NCBI RefSeq assembly: GCF_036370855.1
Contig: NC_088113.1
Location: 16,450,501-16,514,500 of the forward strand
Direction: 5' to 3'
Origin: Dromaius novaehollandiae
Lineage: Eukaryota > Chordata > Aves > Casuariiformes > Dromaiidae
Length of the DNA stretch: 64,000 nucleotides
Shown here: piece after piece, positions 55,101 to 64,000 of the stretch
Numbering within the stretch: position 1 is the stretch's first letter
Layout of the letters: each line of letters begins with the position of its first letter
Notes under the pieces: generated by a model
Told to the model about the DNA's origin: nothing
The model's input: the letters and a program-made list of their open reading frames with translations, nothing else
The model's database searches: none
Position numbers and translations under genes: made by a program

Positions 55101-58100
55101 AAGTGCACTGTAATTGTAACTACTCAAATTTATGGTATTTTCTAGAGTGTGATATCCCTGAAAATACCATAGCTTATTACTCCAGCAGTCTAAACAATCT
55201 GGAAATACCTTTCCTAACCCTCCTGAGAAATGTTTATTTTGTAGAAGAGGCAGCATAGGACCCTCCATTTTTTACCCTTTCAACTGTCAGCAAAAGAATG
55301 ACTTGAGCGAGGAGGAGTAATTGGAGCATTTTCATTACCACCCTATCTCCCAGTACCTTACTAGCAAAGCTAGACTCAACCATCTGCTTTTTCTCACAAT
55401 TGTCTTCAAGTTTTTTTCCTGAGTCATGGACTATCCTTGTGAAGTAAGCCACAAAACAGTCCTTCACCAGACCTGCTTATGCTAAAATAATTAAAAAAAA
55501 AAAACAAAAAAACCCCAACCAAATCAATCTGGTACGATGATTCAGCCTATATATTTAGAGCCTTACCTAAAACACATTAAAGCTAAATTTGGGGAAATAT
55601 CTGTGGACTTTAATGGAGTTGCTTCAAGGCTATAGCTAGCATATATATTTTTTTTTCTTCTTTGGGTGCGTGTCTACATGCACAGCTCCACTGCTGGGGT
55701 GTAAAAAACACCCGAGCACTTTAGACCAGAATTCTAGTCTTAGTGAAATGCTTAGGTTGTATGCACAGCCAGCTGAACCTTTTCATTTTTGTGATTGGAC
55801 TTTTTCAGCAGCACTTGACTCTTTTCCCTATGGGATCTATTACTTTAGCCTTGTGTTTTATTTTTTTCCTTGTACTGGCTTTTCTTTGGCAAGTATACCC
55901 ATATTTGCTTCTAATGAAGCAGTGTGTCTCCCTTTTTCTGTTCCAGCACATTTTTGTCTTTAAGTTCCTTTTTTTTAATCTTGGTCTTTTCTTTTTTCTT
56001 TTTGCTATGGCCTGACCAATATGTGAGGATGGCTGTTCTTCCTGTGTAAGCAAAATGTACAAAAGTGCCATATGCATCTTAGTAGCTATTACACAGAACT
56101 GATATCAGGGTAATATTTGGCTGTCTAGTTTACTCAAATGCCTTCATTCCTCCCGCTTTGATTATCTTTTCTTATATTCAAATTCCTCCAAATTTTAGAT
56201 ACTTGCTTTAAGGGATTCTGTAAACTTACAGAGCTGTGTTCCATGGGGGAAAAATATTACGTTAAATACCATAGTGCAAATAAATCTTTGGTGAAATGAA
56301 AATTGTGTAGGCAACCGTAATTTCTGTACGTTTAAACTTAACAGTCCTTAGGTCTGTATTTTGTACCTTAACATTCTTCGCAATTGTCAGTTTTTAATTT
56401 CTTGGGATTTGGGGAGGGGGGAGGGAGAAATAGTATAAAACTATAATCATGGTTTCTGACTTCTGCACAGCTTACAGTGGGTTTGGCTGTTTACATCTAC
56501 AAAACAAACATTGCTATTTGTCATAATTAACCAACAGCAATATTATCTCATAATTCTTTACATGGATTAGTCCCCAGAGGAGGGTTAGATACATTTGGAC
56601 ATTAGGTTCCAGATGTCACTTCAAAAAATGCAAAGCGGTGAATACTATGGCAGAAACGCTGCAGCATCGTGGCAGTATGGTGTAGCAGCCTGGAAAAAGG
56701 ACAAACCATACTATCACAGGGTCCATGAGATCCTGAGACAAAAAGAGCAACATGTATCTTTCAAAGATACTGTCTCAGGCTATATATCTTGTTACTATGC
56801 TTTTCAACCTGGGTTCAAACTGTAATTCTTTGTGTTTTTTAAAAATGAGAAGATTCAAATGACACTACTTATTAATAATGCACAATGTTCACTGAGTAGA
56901 AAGTGCATGAAGATTAATTTAGAGAAAGAAATAGTAATCAAAAGGATTAAATCTGGTTTTACTTCTATACACACACAAAATGACAATACAAGGAAAATTA
57001 TCAATTTTACTGAATTGATTTAAGCAATTCCAGTTTGCAGAATACATCACGTTGTATAACTGCACTCATAAAGTCTGCATTAACGTAACTCTCTGCTGGG
57101 AGCCATACTTTTCTCTCTAGACATGCACTTCTCTGTCCTAACTGAAGCCACAGACATTTCTCTGGCAAAATTTCCCTGAAGCTGACTTCAACCATTAGCT
57201 TATACAAGAAAGAAGAATTTAAGTTTCTTCTGTGGCTAGTACCTAGCCCACACTCAAAACCCAGTCAGCCTGTACTAGCAGTAATCTCTCTTTTCACACT
57301 GTTTTAGACATGGAAATGAAGATCTCTTTTCATTCAGCGTAGTGTGGTTAATTAACTGTCTTTATGATATTCTTTGTTAAAGGTTGGGTTTAATAGTCTG
57401 AAAGCCTCAAGTCCAGTCTTGCTGTTTTTACTCACACACTGAATTCTGCTGATTTGGGATTCGGCTCTGGATCCTCCAGACTGGGAACTCTCAGCTACTT
57501 GCCTCACTGCTCACACCCCTACGGCCAGGAGACAGGCTGAACAACTGTCAGAGACACTGTGCACTAAACAGCGATATGGGCACCATGAAGTGCCTCTTCT
57601 CTTTCCCACCCCCTCTTTGTCTAGGTGTCCTTGCTCTTTCGTGTCTGCAGAATACCAAATGCAGTGGAACCTCTGTTTGCATTGGAGCTCATTTGAATAT
57701 TAAAAAAAAATAATCACACCTGAAAAATTACATTCAAGAATGCATGCACCTCATGTCCAAGCACAGTTTTTGAAGCTGGATGTCTTCTCTCATACATATG
57801 TGAAGATATGCATTTAACAAGTGCCAGTCCCTTACTATCACAGAGTGGCCAAGTCAAAAAGGTTCCTCAAAGTTTTCCAGCTCCTTTCAAAAATTGTGTT
57901 CTGTGCCTCCCTTTTTGGTCAAAAAGATGTTGAGAAGTGTTATCACTTGTCTGACAAAAAACTCACCCCCTCTCCCCTATTCATATCCATTTATATACAC
58001 TTTCTGTAGTGCCAGCAACTGTATTTCAGCTTAAATACCATTTTCCTTTCCTCCCCCTCAGTATTATAGAGAACAGTCCTTCTGTCTCATTCCTGTTGAC

Positions 58101-61100
58101 CTGCTTTATATCCAGTAGTTAAAACAGACATTCAGATCTGTTTACTGTCTCATTTGGATTTGAATCAGTAAGCTGGATGCATTGTTAGGCTATTGAATAA
58201 ACATGGGTCACCAGAACATCCCTTTTTTTCTTGGCTATGTTTTGTGAAATATTCGAGGGAATAGTCATGTCCTAAGATTTCCTACCTGGCTGGTTACAGA
58301 GTGGCTGCTCTGGCTATGGTACCAGTCTGCTCTGTGCTACCGAGATTTGAGTAGCTATTTAGCATGTTCGAAGACAGAAATGTCAGCACCTTTTAAAGAG
58401 TTTTACTGTGGAAATCTGGATGCCTTTTGGAATATGGGCCCATGTAGGTAAATTTAAAAAAATGCAGAAAAAATTGTAACAAAATGTTCATTCTAAATAA
58501 AATCAAGAACCTTCCTAAATATTTAATTTACATTGTTTATTTTAGAGGCCCAGAAGGAAATCTGAGTAGATTACATTTATTAAGATTAAAAAAAAACTTT
58601 TGAAAAAGAGAAAAGAAAAAAAAGTAATCATTTTTCATTGGTGCCTGGTGATTTTGGTTTTTTTTTTAACTGTTTGCAAATCTTCAGTGTAATGGTTTGA
58701 AACCCAGTCGTGTCATTTCTTTACGCCCACACAGAGCTGCAGTAGTGCAGACACTGTAGCAGGCAAACCATATTACCAGCAACGGCCATTAAAACTCTTC
58801 CCACTCTAAGCGTGGGCTCACTTCACCCCCTCTCCTCTTTGCACCCACCCCACCACCCACCCTTCAATTTTCAATTGCTTAAAAAGAAAAGAGAAAGACA
58901 TTGAAAAAGGAAAACAGGATGCTTCTTTTGTTTCAACGCTATTCCAGAGAGACCTGAACCTTTCCACCTGCCTGTGAATTGGCCACCTAAAGGTTAGCAA
59001 ATATTTTATCATTTTCTATAGACAGAGATATAATTCAATTATAGATGGTAAGAGAAAGATTATTAAGTTATAATTGTTTTAATGTAATGGTTATTTCAAT
59101 TAGGAATGAGAGGGATTTTTTCCTAAAATACATAGCATTTTGATAGCAGCCCCACTTCCATTTTTAAGAAGGCTTTAATCAGTATTTTTTCATCATTTAG
59201 TCCAACCTCCTAAACTTTAAAAGATGGATTAGGGTTATTATTTTTCTGTTAGCGCAACCTGTTGATTACAGACTGCTGGCTGGAGGTTTTTAACTCTTTC
59301 CTAACAAGGGAAATGCACAGGAGCGAGTTTCATGAAAGGACAAAAGAATGGAAATCCTTTGACGTTTTTAAATTTTTTAAGCATTAACAAATCTGTTTTT
59401 GTCATTGTGAAGCCACCAACAGTGTTGCAAAAATAACAGATGTGTTAGATACACATCTCTTTAGAAAGAAGAGATGTAAATTTAAAATAAAGCCATAGAA
59501 TAAACTAGAAAGCATTTCTTAAGACTGGAACTGAGAAGAGTAGCAGTATAAGAAGTAGAATAGGGAATAATCTCCTATACAAATAGCATGAAGACATCAA
59601 AAGGGCCAAAGCAATGTTGTACTTGTACACTAGAATATATTTTAGCTAACAGTATTCTTACTGATGTTAAGCCTTTTGGATATTTTCACTTGCAGATATT
59701 CAAGAAAAGGATAATCAAAAAGATACAAAACAGTGCATATTTAATAACAATCAAAACACAGTTCGTGCTATTTTGCAATGAAAGGTTCTAGAGATCATTA
59801 AGATCAGCTGGTACGTTTTGTATGGCATATTATATTAATGTGTTCTATCAGATTTTTAATATTCTGGTAAAGTGTTTACAAAAATGAACAAAAAGTTTAG
59901 CTGATATAACACAACGATGATGAAAGTGTAATATCAAAAATATTTGTCCACCGGATCCAGTGCCAGAATTTCAAAGTTTGATAAGCTTGTTTTCTAGATG
60001 CTTTGTACTTCTGTCACAGATGAAGCAGAGCAAATCCTCAGGAACAATGATTTCACAACAAGTAGCAAAATTTTCCAAAGTCAGAATTTGAGCAAGAAAT
60101 GTTATCACTGAAAGACTATTAGGGTTTCAGAAAATTAGGTAATTACACATTTTCATCCTGATCCTGCAGGGGACTGAAGCTCCCAGCTTTGGTAATAAAG
60201 TTATGAGAAGTCTGCACACTGCTGGCAGAACTTGCAGTCTTCTCAGATCAGATCCCTTAAGAACAAGTAAAAATGTGAAGTCAATACTTCTGTTATGAGA
60301 CATTTCAAGATATGAAGTCTAACTGAGAAAAGAGCAAAGGCAGAAATAGTTTTAAAATAAAACAAGACTAACAGTCATTTCTGGGCTAATCAGAGAATGT
60401 ATCAGGTCCATTTGCTAGTTTGAACTGAGGTCTAGAAATCTCCAGAATTAGAGTATACTCATAAACATTTTCCGTTGCATTGAACAAGTAGTGTTTGAAG
60501 TACCTGTATGAAATTTATTTCTGGCCCTGTAGTTCATAACTACTTCATTATATTTACATAGAAGTATCATTTAGTCAGTCAAAGGGATCTTCTTCATAAG
60601 TACTGGGCACCCTGTGCTAGCAGTCAGTGGCAGACTGGCAACTGGGAGTGATATTTCCAGTATCTTTATCTTCTGCTGACAGTAAGATACTGAGTGCTGT
60701 TCTCAGCATCTTTTTCCTCATATAAAAAATTACAGTTAACAATCTCATGGGATACTTCCTCTTCATTTAAGTTTGTAAACTACTTTAAAACATGTAGTTG
60801 ACAGGATTTTTGAAATGTATTAGCTTACTCATATAAGAAGCATGCTTATTGCTGTACTTTCACTTGATCCCATCTTTGACTCTAAAAAGTCTTTGAAAAG
60901 TACAGGAAAAGGATACCGGGTTTTAGATACCTGGGAAGGAGCCCTTTCAGCCAGTTCGTGGAATCTGGAAATGCATGCTAACAGTATGTGGGCTTGATCT
61001 CTACAAATCCTCATCAAGACCTGAATTAAGTGTGTAGTGAGTTTGTCAGCACCACATATTCCCTACTCTGTACTACCTGACAGTAGGTTTATATATCGAT

Positions 61101-64000
61101 AAAATAGCTATTATGCTGGATCTTGGGCCAACTGAAGTTAATTGTTTTTTTTTTTTTTTTCTGAGCAGGATAATGTTTTGAACTTGAATGAATATATGTA
61201 ATCTTCCGTAGAGATGCTAGCTTAGGAAGTGACACCTAAAAATAGATTGGTTTAAAGCAGAAAACAAAATCACTTAATTTTAAACAGAACTAATGCAGTA
61301 TAATACTGGTCCTCTTTATTAAGTGTACAGTGCAAATTACTTGTAGTCATTCCAGTAATCTGTTCACCTATATAAATGGGAGGAATCATAGCATTCTGTG
61401 GCAGGAGCCTGATTCCAGACTCTCTTATTGAGGATTTAGGAATTTCAGATCAAGCTTCAAAACACTCAGCTGAGCCCTGAAGCCTGTGTGATGGTGGAAA
61501 AAATTAATTCAATCACTTGCTTTAGTTGTAACTTGCTTTATTTATTCCTTTAAGCCCCGGGATAAGAAGTTTGCCAGTTTAGCATTTAGAATTTAATATG
61601 CTACTGATGGTATTCTAAATGATGAAATTTAAAAGCTCATATATGTTTGAGAGTTGTCAGTAATTCCAGCATATTGCTGGAATTATTAGTACTGTTCAAA
61701 GTAAGCGTCCTTTTTAAGTAAGCTCATTGTAACTCCAAATAATAGTCTCAAAGTGAAATAAAATACAATTGTCTTAAGATATGTGATAAAAGTGTAGAGA
61801 AACTAATTTTGACTGGTTCTACAAAATGCCCATAATCATGTCTTTGGATCATTTCTGTTTAGTGCCAGTTATTCTGTTTTCCTGTTATAAGATGTGTATC
61901 TGTAACTCCATTAGTTTGTTGACTGTAGCAGAGTCTTATATGGGAGAATCCATTCCTCTAAGTAATTACCTCCCAGCAGAGCTGAGACTAGTTGCTGCAT
62001 TTAGTTACTTTTATCCATATGGACAGGACGAGTCTGTGAACCAGAAGCATGAGTCATTGCAAGCAGTTCCCAATGGCAAGTAGTTTTCTAGATTCACTGA
62101 TTTTAAGTGTGTGCAATACCTTTAACTATTGTTAGAAGTGTTTCAGGGTATGATAGAAACTAGAAGGGTCTTAAGCTACAATACTTGGCCCTGGTAAGAG
62201 TTTATTTCCCCTCAGTAACTAAATGACAGGCAAGAAAGATAGGAAGAATGAGAAAACAGAAATATTTCTGTCCCCCAAATTAGAGACCTACTAAAATAGG
62301 GTCCAGAAACAAATTGAAAGCAATCCAAGATTGATAAAACTGTGTGGAATTAAAATCCATTTACATCTCTAACATTAGTCAACTATCTGAATTACTAAAG
62401 GAAAGGACTCCCAGTAAAGTGGAGTTTGTACAAACAATCAGAAGTATTACAGTTCACCAGTATCCAGTTTACAACAGCAGATGCAGGCTCTAGTTACGTG
62501 ACACGGACAGATGCTCATTGTGGTAAGCTTTAGCATTTTGGCATTTGTGATACAGATCAGTAGTACACATGATGTTAACTAAAAAAAAAGATTAAAAGCT
62601 ACATTTTCCAAAATACAATGTTGCTAAGGAATTTGTACATGCCCGATATGCTGATTTTGTAAAATTATGAGGAATGACTCTTGCAGTTTAGGATTTACTC
62701 AGTCTAACAGCAGTGTAGGGGTTAGACATTTCAATCAATCAATATTTTAACAGAGGTATACCTAAAGAACAGCTGTCCCGTAACAGGAACATCTGGGCTG
62801 TGCTATCCTTTTTGTTTGAGGAAGCTTAATAAAGTCAACTCACATGATCTAAACTCTTGAAATGATCTTTTCACTACTCTTGACAGTGTCTCATCCTGTT
62901 TTCCCTACAGTTTCTCACAAATCTGGGGAGGTATGTTAAGCATTGTTGAAGCATTTTGCCTCCTGGTTACTGCTTCCTACCCCATTGCAAGGCACCATTA
63001 GAACCTGGTGGATTATACCCACTCTGTAAAAGTCTGGCATTTCATATCTAGCAAGTGTCTTCCCGCCTCCATTGTTTTCTTTTCCAGCATGTTTTAAGAG
63101 CTATTTTTACTACGTATTTTATAAAGTTACAAGCAAATTACCTTTAGGGGTGTAAAGAGAATATTTCTACCACTGTATCACTTCAGTATATTTCACTGAA
63201 TGATGCAACTGATAAAGCAGTGTACAAAATGCCTACATTTCAAAGACAGCTGATTCTGTTTATAGGTTGCTAGATGAATAATGATAACTGACAGGAAGAA
63301 ACTGAAATGCTGCTTTATTTTCTTCAGTTTTATCTCTTCCTGTTTTCTGAAGGTTGTTACTATGACACAAGGTAGAAAAGAGAAACAACTTCCTACTTCT
63401 GATCTTTTAAGTCTTTGCCCTTGTTTCTCTCTCTGCTTGCATCAGGTATTGACAGAAATGAGACTTCTTTTACTGAAATGGCTGGCTCAATAAACGGTAC
63501 GTAAACTGAAATTATTTATAGACAAAAGAGAATTCCTCTTCTGTATGCTCTACAGTATTATATCTGAGGTAGGAATCACAGAAAACTTTTAAAAAAGGCA
63601 AAGATTTCTAGTACAATATAGTACATTATTTATGTACAGCATGTCAAAAAGCTGCTTCTGTATGGTTACAAAAATAAACTAACTGTATTGTGTCTGGACA
63701 TGTAAAACAAGGAGATCGAGCACTGCATCTGCTTAAAGACTATGATGCTCTTCACAGTGGTGTCAAAAAAGTCATATACAAGCACAGGAAATTTGTTGTT
63801 ACATGTTCCTTGAATGTTTTTAGTAATAATGATGGACAGTTAATAGTGTGATTACATGTGACATGCAGAAGACAAAAAAAAATCTTTTGGTAGTATAATC
63901 TGAGATTCTTACAACAGTGCTGATAAAATGAAGTAAGCTTTATAAAATACATGTGTGATAAAGAATAAATTTATACAGGAAAGGGGAACACATTACATTT
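49150..64000. other. Long region without a recognisable gene
   Basis: Nearly 15 kb of AT-rich DNA beyond the AIG1/ADTRP-like promoter. I see no supported coding exon, RNA gene or mobile element. It contains a short (CA)n run (about 50600-50620), G/C and A/T homopolymers, a short palindrome (61661-61685) and a splice-flanked segment near the right end (63446-63496). By synteny with human the next gene should be ZNF831, so upstream non-coding exons or enhancers of that gene could lie here, but nothing in the sequence proves it. Confidence 0.5.
61661..61685. repeat. Short perfect palindrome, 11-bp arms
   Basis: taattccagca (61661-61671), then tat, then tgctggaatta (61675-61685). The arms are perfectly complementary around a 3-base spacer. 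It could be a dimeric factor site or chance; 11-bp arms are uncommon but not extraordinary in 64 kb. Confidence 0.85.

Overview
This is a vertebrate nuclear window: spliced genes, GT-AG introns, CpG-island promoters, many microsatellites and long AT-rich non-coding stretches. A decayed CR1 LINE (41716-42022) of the type abundant in birds, crocodilians and turtles, and a TUBB1 protein that from memory is very close to chicken beta-6 tubulin, point to a sauropsid, most likely a bird or close relative. The order TUBB1(+), ATP5F1E(-), PRELID3B(-) matches human 20q13.32, so this is the orthologous neighbourhood.

Layout. 1-2115: TUBB1 upstream region with a (GA)n tract running into alternating CG. 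2116-6052: TUBB1, four coding exons, intact. 6.7-10.1 kb: intergenic. 10960-11254: ATP5F1E coding exons on the minus strand, probable 3' end near 10.14 kb, CpG-rich CCAAT-box promoter. 14.28-15.12 kb: a diverged 33-bp minisatellite, open for 291 codons on the minus strand and largely open on the plus strand. 23616-27556: PRELID3B, six coding exons, minus strand, CpG-island promoter with a palindromic CRE. 28-41.7 kb: intergenic, with a perfect 33-bp-arm hairpin at 37.8 kb. 42719-48699: an intact six-exon gene (245 aa) of the AIG1/ADTRP multi-pass membrane hydrolase family, minus strand, CpG-island promoter. 49.15-64 kb: no recognisable gene.

The most interesting item is the AIG1/ADTRP-family gene. 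From general knowledge, human has nothing of this kind between PRELID3B and ZNF831. The two known family members sit beside HIVEP genes (ADTRP by HIVEP1/EDN1, AIG1 by HIVEP2), and this one sits where the HIVEP-related ZNF831 and EDN3 are expected. It looks like a third ohnologue retained here and lost or overlooked in mammals, with both catalytic residues of the family kept.

The genes do not form an operon-like unit. ATP5F1E (F1 epsilon subunit) and PRELID3B (intermembrane-space lipid transfer) are housekeeping mitochondrial genes with CpG-island promoters. TUBB1 is a blood-cell-specific tubulin. The fourth gene is a predicted lipid (FAHFA) hydrolase. No endogenous retrovirus, tRNA, rRNA or CRISPR was recognised. 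All exon borders were read by eye from splice consensus, reading frame and remembered family sequences.
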